Below, in pieces: positions 1 through 5,122 of a DNA stretch of 6,791 bases; the first letter of the stretch is position 1, and every line of letters starts with the position of its first letter. The translations under genes and the position numbers were made by a program. Source of the stretch: Desulfobacterales bacterium (GTDB taxonomy: Bacteria; Desulfobacterota; Desulfobacteria; Desulfobacterales; Desulfobacteraceae); contig JAKSAU010000881.1 in the NCBI GenBank assembly GCA_022361535.1, positions 1-6,791 of the forward strand, read 5' to 3'. The notes under the pieces were generated by a model. It saw only the letters and a program-made list of their open reading frames with translations. It was not told where the DNA came from and ran no database searches.

Positions 1-1
1 A

Positions 2-175
2 ACCAAAGGTGTTCCCAGTGTCAATGTACAACGCAATATAATCCAGGATACAGTAGTCCAAGGCCCTAATTCTTCAATAACTCTAAAAGAAGACCGTGGT
101 CGCTGTAAGATTGCAGAAAAAGCAGTCCACGAAGAAGGGCTCCATTATTACGAGATGGAAATCAGCGAACTTTAA
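2..175 (+). CDS. C-terminal end of an unrecognised protein (partial)
   Basis: A reading frame open from the window edge ends at TAA (173-175) and encodes the last 57 residues of a protein whose start lies outside the window. The tail reads TKGVPSVNVQ near the edge and finishes HYYEMEISEL. It is hydrophilic, rich in Lys, Glu and Asp, with no membrane segment. I do not recognise a family and assign no function. Support that it is real: the frame stays open to the edge, the amino-acid composition is plausible, and it is followed by a stretch full of stops in all frames. No convincing terminator follows; the GGGAA/TTCCC stem at 180-195 has only five base pairs and no T-tract. Confidence 0.55.
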   Translation, partial: TKGVPSVNVQRNIIQDTVVQGPNSSITLKEDRGRCKIAEKAVHEEGLHYYEMEISEL

Positions 176-344
176 ACCCGGGAATTATCTTTCCCTGTAT
201 AGCGTTAAATTATAAAATCATATCATCTGTATTCACAATAAGGTTTTTTTAAGGCATCTTTGGAGTTTATACACTCGTAATCGGTATTGTTCTAATAGCT
301 TAAACATATAAATTTCAGTTTGATCCAAGAAATATTTCAGAAAC

Positions 345-372
345 TTGATTCCGTGTAACGGAATTGTAATGA
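345..372 (+). promoter_or_regulatory. Possible promoter with a perfect dyad in the spacer
   Basis: A perfect inverted repeat, ATTCCGT-GTA-ACGGAAT, occupies 348-364. It lies between a -35-like TTGATT (345-350) and a -10-like TAATGA (367-372), with 16 bp between the boxes. An operator in that place could regulate the nuclease-like gene at 547 by blocking RNA polymerase, but this would give a 5' leader of about 170 bases. Seen: the exact 7-bp arms. Inferred: the promoter, since both boxes are poor matches to the sigma-70 consensus. The dyad could instead be a small hairpin without regulatory role. Confidence 0.25.
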
Positions 373-538
373 TAAATTAAAGATAAAAATTTATAAAGCT
401 TTAGGAGATGTTAGTGATTTCATCCTCGCTTTGTTAAGTATTAATACAGATTTGGATATTCATACATTTCGGATGCAATCCAGTTAGATACGTTAGAATG
501 GATGATAAGAGAAACCACAGATCAACTTGTTATGCTTT

Positions 539-543
539 AGGAG
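539..543 (+). promoter_or_regulatory. Ribosome binding site deciding the start at 547 or 553
   Basis: AGGAG lies three bases before ATG at 547 but nine bases before the in-frame ATG at 553. A gap of three bases is shorter than usual, so the second ATG (third codon of the longer reading) may be the true start, shortening the protein by two residues. Confidence 0.55.
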
Positions 544-546
544 TTC

Positions 547-1383
547 ATGAATATGCCGAGTAGACTTGGAAGAAATCTTCGCAAAGGTCATCTTGCCGAG
601 GATATTGGAATAAGTGCTCTACGCGCGTTCTCTGCCGTCGCCGATGTTCGGCATCAAGATGATATAGGAGTGGATGCGTATTGCGTGCTGTTACGGCCTG
701 AAAATCAACTGTTGTTTGCTGAAGATCCATTCAGCGTGCAATTTAAGGCTGCATCCATTCAGACTATTAAATATAATACTTCCTCAATTAACTGGTTTAC
801 ATCTCTCCAAATTCCATTATTTTTCGGACGTGTGGATGTAAGTACGGGTGTCGTTTTATTTTATACAGCCTCAAAATACCGGGAGCAGCTTTACAAAGTT
901 CAAGAACCTTCTGAAATTGTGCTTAACTTCGATTCTGAAGAATCTTTTTCTGACGAAAAAAAAATTAATGTTGGTTTGCATCCCCCTATCATGGCGTGTG
1001 ATGAACGTTCATCTCGAACTGATAAATTTGCAGCCCATGCATATTCACATTTCAAAAAATGGATCTCGTTCGAAAAACGCGCTATTGAATTGCAACGGTT
1101 TAACATTCATATAACCCCCAAATGGGAGTGGGGCGGGGAACCGAATCTTTTTTTTACTGGTTCCAGAACAAGAATTCCAGAACGGATAGAGCATATGGAG
1201 AGTGCGCTTCCAATAATAGATAAATTAGCTTTTCACGCTATGGGAACGAGTGACTGCGATCCAAATCTTCTAAAGGCATTTATCCGAGTTTTCAGGTGGT
1301 TTGAAGAACAAGGCTTTAATAGCGAAGATTTGCCAATAAATATTCTCTCCTCTACGATGAATGAATGGAAAGACTTACAATAA
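547..1383 (+). CDS. PD-(D/E)XK nuclease-fold protein, DUF4365-like
   Basis: The N-terminal 75 residues carry the pattern of the restriction-endonuclease-like fold: GHLAED with Glu18 on the first helix, QDDIGVDAY with Asp43 (Asp39 is nearby), then VQFKA with Gln65 and Lys67. The order E...D...QxK is the active-site signature of PD-(D/E)XK proteins and most resembles the DUF4365 group. Residues about 76-150 continue with strands and a VGLHPP stretch. The rest (about 160-278) is helical with two Trp-rich segments (KWEWGG, FRWFEEQGF) and has no motif I know. There is no signal peptide or membrane segment, so it is probably cytoplasmic. Family members are often found as stand-alone accessory or defence-associated genes, but no restriction or methylation partner is visible here. 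The product is 278 residues, or 276 if ATG 553 is used. A possible downstream partner lies 82 bases on, in the same direction. The nuclease fold is well supported; DNA cleavage and any defence role are inference. Confidence 0.72.
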   Translation: MNMPSRLGRNLRKGHLAEDIGISALRAFSAVADVRHQDDIGVDAYCVLLRPENQLLFAEDPFSVQFKAASIQTIKYNTSSINWFTSLQIPLFFGRVDVSTGVVLFYTASKYREQLYKVQEPSEIVLNFDSEESFSDEKKINVGLHPPIMACDERSSRTDKFAAHAYSHFKKWISFEKRAIELQRFNIHITPKWEWGGEPNLFFTGSRTRIPERIEHMESALPIIDKLAFHAMGTSDCDPNLLKAFIRVFRWFEEQGFNSEDLPINILSSTMNEWKDLQ

Positions 1384-1465
1384 AGATCAAAGAGAATAGC
1401 AAGGTTGTTGCTACCAACGCAAAGAAACACGCGTCTGATTAGCATCGTTAGTTATCAGATAAATC

Positions 1466-1678
1466 ATGAAGTATAATGTATTCGGAAGAAGCATCGAAAT
1501 CATAAAAAGCGATGAGAAATGGAAAGTTTTTATCCTTGGTCGTGGGGGTAAAAGACAACCTGCTCATAACATTTTTATTCCTTCCGACATTGCTGAAAAA
1601 GACATAGAAAATTGGTTGGAAGATCTTCTACACGAATGGGCATCTCCCCAAAACGACAAAATTATTAAACTTAAATAA
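1466..1678 (+). CDS. Small 70-residue protein, DUF7661-like
   Basis: This short protein begins MKYNVFGRSIEII and continues with a KWKVFILGRGGKR segment, a FIPSDI turn and an acidic helix, ENWLEDLLHEWASP. The pattern of a small beta-rich N-terminal half, a conserved IPSDI-like step and a C-terminal helix ending in H-E-x-A-(S/T)-P matches my memory of short stand-alone proteins grouped as DUF7661, whose function is unknown. No signal peptide, membrane segment or metal motif is visible. No clear Shine-Dalgarno sequence precedes the ATG. The gene follows the nuclease-like gene by 82 bases on the same strand and could be cotranscribed with it. It ends 12 bases before the stop of the facing reverse-strand gene. 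The family assignment is from memory and moderately sure; the coding call is supported by the even, protein-like composition. Confidence 0.6.
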   Translation: MKYNVFGRSIEIIKSDEKWKVFILGRGGKRQPAHNIFIPSDIAEKDIENWLEDLLHEWASPQNDKIIKLK

Positions 1679-1690
1679 ACAGGGCCATTT

Positions 1691-2518
1691 TCAATTAGAA
1701 GTTATGCGAATTGACAATTTTTCATGAACCATAACTGGTTTAAAATAATGTTCTATAGAGAGCGTGATCTCTTGCTGCAAAAACTCCAATTTATTGGAAC
1801 CCGAGGAAAAATCTTTGGGTTGGTAACCATTTGAAACAGCCTTTTTTGAAACCAACCCCAGCTGCATATAGGTCAGTACCATCAATTTGCTACAAAAAAT
1901 TTTCTTTTCATTGATTTTAATATTCAAATACCTGCCAAGAGCCACCTCAAGGAAGACACCGACCGCACTATTAATATCTTTTTGATGCTCTATATTAATG
2001 ATTTGCTTTAAAGCCTCATTAAAGGATCTCAATCTATCGTCAATCTGAAGTTGCCTGTAGGCCCAACCAGAATGTCCGTTGGTTTTCACACCGTTAGTCA
2101 GTCTGTCCTTTAAAAGCGTCAACTGCGGACCGTCTTTCGTTTCTTGATGAAGGACGTCTTTTACATTGGATTTTATGGTCGACTCCCAAAGATAAGTTTC
2201 ATTGTTTTTACCTTTAATAATCATACCGACATGAGACCAGGGATTGCGTTCCAGAAAACATGTAATTCTATCAAAATATGAATCGCCATGAAACAGGATT
2301 ATATCGCCTGTATTCAAGCGTTTGGTGAATTGTTCAAAGGATAAAAGGATGGGATAATCAAGAGGGGGAATGCTTACATCTCGACGCACTGATGAAACAA
2401 ATGATATGAGGGTGTTTGCACTAAAACGGAAGAATGTTGAAAATAAGAACCTGCTTTTTTTAAATAGAACCACAATTGAGCTTCCAGCATCTGAAATATT
2501 ACTGAGAATCCGATACAA
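1691..2518 (-). CDS. Permuted papain-fold (YiiX/YebB, Peptidase_C92-like) protein
   Basis: Reading from the reverse strand, residues about 65-115 hold LNTGDIILFHG, then PWSHVGMIIKG with His96, then YLWES with Glu112. Far downstream come FCSKLMVLTYMQLGL with Cys209 and YQPKDF (residues 232-237). His before Cys, with the Cys on a helix followed by a P-x-D-F segment, is the circularly permuted NlpC/P60 arrangement of the YiiX/YebB (C92) group, which are papain-fold amidases or peptidases; some act on envelope or lipid-linked substrates. Residues 12-45 are hydrophobic and aromatic with Lys/Arg among them and may anchor the protein to the membrane. The start is doubtful: codon 1 is TTG at 2518, with no ribosome binding site, an in-frame stop two codons upstream and a TATAAT box directly before it. 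GTG at 2473, preceded by GGAAG seven bases away, is a credible alternative giving 260 residues. The glycosyltransferase gene lies 66 bases upstream on the same strand. The substrate is unknown. Confidence 0.75.
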   Translation of the reverse strand: MYRILSNISDAGSSIVVLFKKSRFLFSTFFRFSANTLISFVSSVRRDVSIPPLDYPILLSFEQFTKRLNTGDIILFHGDSYFDRITCFLERNPWSHVGMIIKGKNNETYLWESTIKSNVKDVLHQETKDGPQLTLLKDRLTNGVKTNGHSGWAYRQLQIDDRLRSFNEALKQIINIEHQKDINSAVGVFLEVALGRYLNIKINEKKIFCSKLMVLTYMQLGLVSKKAVSNGYQPKDFSSGSNKLEFLQQEITLSIEHYFKPVMVHEKLSIRITSN

Positions 2519-2520
2519 GT

Positions 2521-2526
2521 ATTATA
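2521..2526 (-). promoter_or_regulatory. Consensus -10 box (TATAAT) before the papain-fold gene
   Basis: On the reverse strand a perfect TATAAT ends only two bases before the TTG start at 2518. If it is used, transcription would begin near 2514, inside the longer reading, and translation would have to begin further in, for example at GTG 2473. No good -35 hexamer is found 16-18 bases upstream, so this may be a chance match in AT-rich DNA. Confidence 0.3.
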
Positions 2527-2584
2527 GGATGACTGTGTATCAGATGCAGACGAATAAGAGCAAGTAATAGTTTTTCACTTTAAC

Positions 2585-3433
2585 TTATACATCACCGCCA
2601 GACTGTATCCGGCTTTCTAAGAGAAGGTAGTGTTCTCCTTCATCTACACGCCCCCGCTTAATACAGCCATTTCCGTATACCCAGCATTTTTTTTGAAGCA
2701 CTGCAAGGGCTGCGGCCTTTTGGGCATCTGTCAAAAGGTTTTGCCGAATCAGGTTCAGCATAGCGGCAATCCGGTATTTGTCCTGGGAGTGGGAAGCAGA
2801 CAACTGGTCTTCATGCCCTCCATATTTAATCGTACATGGCTTATCAATAAGATAGATGGGGGTATCCAGGGCAATGCGCAACCATAGGTCATAATCTTCA
2901 CACACAGGAAAATCTTCGTTAAACATTCCTTTTATATTAAACAAGGATTTTTCTATCATGACAGCGGACGGACTTACCAAGCATAGTTTTAAAGATGGTT
3001 CGAATATCATGCCTGACGGCTTTTTATGCTTAAACTTAGGATTGACTCTTTTACCGTTTCGGATCCAGATTTCTTCTGTCTGGCAGATCAAGACATCAGG
3101 ATTGGCCTTAAAAAAATCTATTTGCCGGCGAACCTTGTCCGATGTCCAGGCATCGTCTGAATCTAAAAGTGCTATAAACCTGCCGCAGCTTTCTCTTATA
3201 CCCAGGTTTCTGGCGGCTGACACCCCTTTATTGGTTTGTGTCAGCACCCGGATTTTACCTTCATACCTGTCCAGCACCTTAGTTGTATCATCTGTGGAGC
3301 CGTCATCCACCACTATAATCTCAATTGGCTTATAATCCTGGACCAGCACCGAATCCAAGGCCCGTTCAAGGACATGAGCCCGGTTGTAGGTCGGAATAAT
3401 TACAGAGACCAGATTGTCATTTGATTCATTCAT
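2585..3433 (-). CDS. Family 2 (GT-A) glycosyltransferase
   Basis: The protein starts with the canonical GT2 opening VSVIIPTYNRA (residues 9-19), then VVDDGSTDDT with Asp43-Asp44 binding the nucleotide-sugar uridine. It continues with NKGVSAARNLGI (68-79) and the metal-binding D-x-D in LLDSDDAW (Asp91, Asp93). CEDYDLWLRIA (178-188) holds the Glu-Asp pair in the position of the usual catalytic base, and GGHEDQLSA (205-213) follows. These make it a GT-A fold inverting transferase that adds a sugar from a nucleotide sugar to an acceptor, probably for surface polysaccharide or protein glycosylation; donor and acceptor cannot be read from the sequence. At 282 residues it is of normal length and has no membrane segment, so it is cytoplasmic or peripheral. 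ATG 3433 is the first start after an in-frame TGA, but no ribosome binding site precedes it. It is divergent from the kor operon and lies upstream of the papain-fold gene on the same strand, with a 66-base gap. Confidence 0.93.
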   Translation of the reverse strand: MNESNDNLVSVIIPTYNRAHVLERALDSVLVQDYKPIEIIVVDDGSTDDTTKVLDRYEGKIRVLTQTNKGVSAARNLGIRESCGRFIALLDSDDAWTSDKVRRQIDFFKANPDVLICQTEEIWIRNGKRVNPKFKHKKPSGMIFEPSLKLCLVSPSAVMIEKSLFNIKGMFNEDFPVCEDYDLWLRIALDTPIYLIDKPCTIKYGGHEDQLSASHSQDKYRIAAMLNLIRQNLLTDAQKAAALAVLQKKCWVYGNGCIKRGRVDEGEHYLLLESRIQSGGDV

Positions 3434-3440
3434 GGGCCGG

Positions 3441-3469
3441 GTTATATCATGTCAACAAATAATGGTCTA
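3441..3469 (-). promoter_or_regulatory. Possible promoter of the glycosyltransferase gene
   Basis: On the reverse strand, TAGACC (3469-3464, four of six matches to the -35 consensus) is followed after 17 bases by TATAAC (3446-3441, five of six matches to the -10 consensus). Transcription would begin at or next to the ATG at 3433, giving a leaderless or nearly leaderless message. That agrees with the missing Shine-Dalgarno sequence. A nearby TTGACA (3455-3450) has no suitable -10 before the start codon. Confidence 0.3.
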
Positions 3470-3538
3470 TGGTCAGCACATCAGATTAGCTTCTTCTCAT
3501 TTCCTGTTTTTTTCGTAACGTTTTTTAGAAAAACAACA

Positions 3539-3577
3539 AAAAGGTAAGACCTTTTATGACACCTCCAAAATGGTGGT
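3539..3577. repeat. Two adjacent 7-bp-arm hairpins
   Basis: AAAAGGT-AAG-ACCTTTT (3539-3555) is a perfect inverted repeat with a three-base loop. Five bases later ACCTCCA-AAA-TGGTGGT (3561-3577) has the same geometry with one mismatch in the arms. Both have 7-base arms and 3-base centres, and their axes are 22 bp apart, about two turns of DNA. They could be operators bound by a dimer on the same face, or RNA hairpins in a long leader. Neither has a proper T-tract for termination in either direction. Confidence 0.4.
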
Positions 3578-3583
3578 TTAAAA

Positions 3584-3599
3584 ACAAGCAAATACTTGT
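3584..3599. repeat. ACAAG-N6-CTTGT dyad, copy 1
   Basis: This inverted repeat has arms ACAAG and CTTGT separated by six bases. The same arms occur again at 3702-3715 with four bases between them. The matching arms within one intergenic region suggest paired protein-binding sites, but five-base arms in AT-rich DNA can arise by chance. Confidence 0.3.
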
Positions 3600-3676
3600 A
3601 TAACCTGTTTTTTTTCTTGCTTTTTTTTATGGAATAAAAAATAATGAATTTCGTTCATCTTTAATGCGAGTTATCC

Positions 3677-3705
3677 TTGACATACGAAATTAAATCACTT
3701 AACAA
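3677..3705 (+). promoter_or_regulatory. Probable promoter of the kor operon
   Basis: A perfect -35 hexamer TTGACA (3677-3682) is followed after exactly 17 bases by TAACAA (3700-3705), a weak -10 match. A/T tracts upstream could serve as an UP element. Transcription would begin around 3712, about 40 bases before korD. The weak -10 overlaps a dyad, so the promoter may be regulated or depend on an activator. Confidence 0.45.
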
Positions 3706-3716
3706 GAGTCCTTGTT
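3701..3716. repeat. AACAAG-N4-CTTGTT dyad overlapping the -10 region, copy 2
   Basis: The perfect 6-bp arms AACAAG and CTTGTT enclose AGTC, and Ts continue to 3720. It overlaps the proposed -10 box and start point of kor transcription, the place expected for a repressor site, and its inner arms repeat those of 3584-3599. The run of Ts after the right arm would also permit a weak attenuator-like hairpin, but the stem is short and poor in G+C. Confidence 0.35.
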
Positions 3717-3742
3717 TTTTGGGTAGGTTTATCTACTATTTA

Positions 3743-3748
3743 AGAGGA
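3743..3748 (+). promoter_or_regulatory. korD ribosome binding site
   Basis: AGAGGA ends four bases before the ATG at 3753 and is the only Shine-Dalgarno-like sequence nearby. It supports that start. Confidence 0.6.
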
Positions 3749-3752
3749 TATT

Positions 3753-3974
3753 ATGGGAAAAGGCAAATCAATCACACACGTAATCGATAAAGAATGGTGT
3801 AAAGGGTGCGGGATCTGCGTTCATTTCTGTCCCAAGAAAGTGCTTGAATTAGACAAGCAGGGAAAAGTGGAAGCAGTTCGTCCGGAAGACTGCATCGCAT
3901 GTATGCTTTGCGAACTTCGTTGCCCGGATCTGGCAATTCAAATCAAAGAAAATCAGGAAGGGGAAAATGACTAA
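3753..3974 (+). CDS. korD: 2-oxoacid:ferredoxin oxidoreductase delta subunit (2[4Fe-4S] ferredoxin type)
   Basis: This 73-residue protein is a bacterial-type ferredoxin. One cluster motif is C-x2-C-x2-C-x3-CP at Cys16, 19, 22 and 26; the second is the same pattern at Cys47, 50, 53 and 57. All eight ligands are present. It should carry two [4Fe-4S] clusters and pass electrons between the catalytic alpha/beta subunits and free ferredoxin in the cytoplasm. It is shorter than the usual pyruvate (Por) delta subunit and matches the size seen for Kor/Vor delta subunits. It is the first gene of the operon, and its end overlaps the alpha-subunit start by eight bases, which points to translational coupling. 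On sequence alone it could be called a generic dicluster ferredoxin; the three following genes settle the role. Confidence 0.92.
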   Translation: MGKGKSITHVIDKEWCKGCGICVHFCPKKVLELDKQGKVEAVRPEDCIACMLCELRCPDLAIQIKENQEGEND

Positions 3975-5121
3975 CACATCGAATATCAGGTTTATTCAGG
4001 GGAATGAAGCCTGTGTTGAAGGTGCATTGTACGCAGGTATCAATTTTTTCGCCGGCTACCCCATTACCCCGTCCACTGAAATCGCGGAGCATTTGGCCGG
4101 GCGACTGCCTGAAATTGGCGGAAAATTCATCCAGATGGAAGATGAAATCGCATCCATGGCTGCCATTATAGGGGCGTCCCTTACAGGCAACAAGGTCATG
4201 ACAGCAACTTCGGGCCCGGGTTTTTCACTCAAACAAGAAGCGCTGGGTTATGCATGTATGGCAGAAATTCCCTGCGTTATTGCCAATGTTCAGCGTGGCG
4301 GTCCCTCCACAGGAAACCCCACCCACGTCAGCCAGGGTGATGTCAATCAAGCCCGCTGGGGTACCCATGGCGACCATGCCATTATTGCCCTGACCGCCTC
4401 CAACCACCAGGATGTTTTTAAAATGACGGTTGAGGCCTTTAACCTTGCTGAAACTTACAGAACACCTGTCATCCTTTTATTGGACGAAGTTATCGGACAT
4501 ATGCGGGAAAAGCTGGTTATACCCGGTCAAGGTGAAATTCCGGTAGTGGACCGTTTGAGAACATCTGTGCCCAAAGGCGTAGATTACCATCCATACCTGC
4601 CCCGTGAAGACGGCAGGCTGCCTATGTCCGATTTCGGTGGCGAGCACCGCTATAACGTTACCGGCCTTTTCCACGACATGTGGGGATTCCCCAACAACGA
4701 TCCCAAAGTGGTTTCCGAGCTGCTTCGCCACCTGGTGGACAAAATCGAGAACAACTGGGAAAACATCTGCATGTATAAAGAACATTGGCTTGATGATGCA
4801 GACTATGTCCTGGTTTCTTACGGATCATCTGCCCGGTCAGCCAAACATATTGCCCGGAACCGCCGTAAACGCGGCGTAAAAATCGGTGTGCTTGAACTGC
4901 AGACTATATGGCCCTTTCCGGCAGAAATCGTACGGGAAAAATGTGCCAATGCAAAGGCTGTTCTGGTGGTTGAAATGAACATGGGCCAGGTGGTTACCCA
5001 GGTGAAAAACGCTGTGGACCATCCTGAAAAAGTATTCTTGGCCAACCGCATCGACGGTCAGCTTATCTCGCCCAGCGACATCAAAACCATACTGAGAATG
5101 ATCCAGGGAAAGGGGGTCTAA
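3967..5121 (+). CDS. korA: 2-oxoacid:ferredoxin oxidoreductase alpha subunit (2-oxoglutarate type likely)
   Basis: The 384-residue protein has the conserved opening QGNEACVEGALYAG (11-24). The YPITPST motif follows at 31-37; YPITP is known to shape 2-oxoacid binding in this enzyme family. Then come QMEDEIASM (56-64), ATSGPGFSL (80-88) and RGGPSTGNPT (110-119). The C-terminal domain (about 275-384) contains the LQTIWPFP and VEMNMGQ segments (311-341), the transketolase C-terminal-like part. Together with the beta subunit it forms the active site that decarboxylates a 2-oxoacid onto CoA, or runs the reverse carboxylation. It has no fused gamma domain, as expected since gamma is a separate gene here. 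ATG 3967 overlaps the korD end and is preceded by a purine-rich GGAAGGGG. Length and the D-A-B-C gene order favour 2-oxoglutarate, but the branched-chain (Vor) enzyme has the same layout and cannot be excluded. Confidence 0.9.
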   Translation: MTNTSNIRFIQGNEACVEGALYAGINFFAGYPITPSTEIAEHLAGRLPEIGGKFIQMEDEIASMAAIIGASLTGNKVMTATSGPGFSLKQEALGYACMAEIPCVIANVQRGGPSTGNPTHVSQGDVNQARWGTHGDHAIIALTASNHQDVFKMTVEAFNLAETYRTPVILLLDEVIGHMREKLVIPGQGEIPVVDRLRTSVPKGVDYHPYLPREDGRLPMSDFGGEHRYNVTGLFHDMWGFPNNDPKVVSELLRHLVDKIENNWENICMYKEHWLDDADYVLVSYGSSARSAKHIARNRRKRGVKIGVLELQTIWPFPAEIVREKCANAKAVLVVEMNMGQVVTQVKNAVDHPEKVFLANRIDGQLISPSDIKTILRMIQGKGV

Positions 5122-5122
5122 C

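Larger units (their letters stand above)
176..546. other. AT-rich intergenic region without a supportable gene
   Basis: This stretch of about 370 bases is strongly AT-rich and broken by stops in all frames. It holds one perfect dyad with a weak promoter-like arrangement around it (345-372), a 10-bp palindrome GTATTAATAC (438-447), and the ribosome binding site of the next gene at its right end. One frame is open from 359 to 487 (42 codons, containing KALGDVSDF) but has no usable start codon or ribosome binding site. I see no tRNA, small RNA with a clear terminator, or mobile-element end here. Confidence 0.5.
3434..3752. other. Divergent regulatory region between glycosyltransferase and kor operon
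   Basis: About 320 AT-rich bases with long A and T tracts lie between two divergently read genes, and no open reading frame here is worth calling. In order, the region holds the possible reverse promoter, a GTTTTT/AAAAAC hairpin near 3520-3535, two adjacent hairpins (3539-3577), an ACAAG...CTTGT dyad (3584-3599), two T-rich tracts (3607-3629), an ATGAA/TTCAT dyad (3644-3658), the -35 box of the kor promoter, a second AACAAG...CTTGTT dyad (3701-3716) and the korD ribosome binding site. Confidence 0.6.

Noticed and set aside
180..195. GGGAA/TTCCC stem after the first partial gene as a terminator
   Set aside because: Only five base pairs and no T-run follow, so it does not meet the form of an intrinsic terminator.
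359..487. Open frame of 42 codons in the AT-rich gap before the nuclease-like gene
   Set aside because: It starts after a stop, has no ATG, GTG or TTG with a ribosome binding site in a useful place, and is short for AT-rich DNA. A gene remnant is possible but not supportable.
483..535. GTTAGAT (483-489) and GTTATGC (529-535), with another GTTATGC at 1701-1707, resembling integron attC core sites
   Set aside because: No complementary RYYYAAC or GCATAAC partner lies at a proper distance to form an attC hairpin, and 1701 falls inside the reverse-strand gene end. No integrase is present.
1432..1460. TCTGAT...ATCAGA inverted repeat before the 70-residue gene
   Set aside because: The arms are six bases with a long unpaired middle and no promoter boxes around it; chance is a sufficient explanation.
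2958..3335. Forward open frame of 125 codons opposite the glycosyltransferase
   Set aside because: It lies entirely antisense to a gene with all GT2 motifs, has no family resemblance and is best explained as a shadow frame.
3450..3455. Perfect reverse-strand TTGACA upstream of the glycosyltransferase
   Set aside because: The -10 position at 17 bases would fall on the start codon itself and does not match the consensus.
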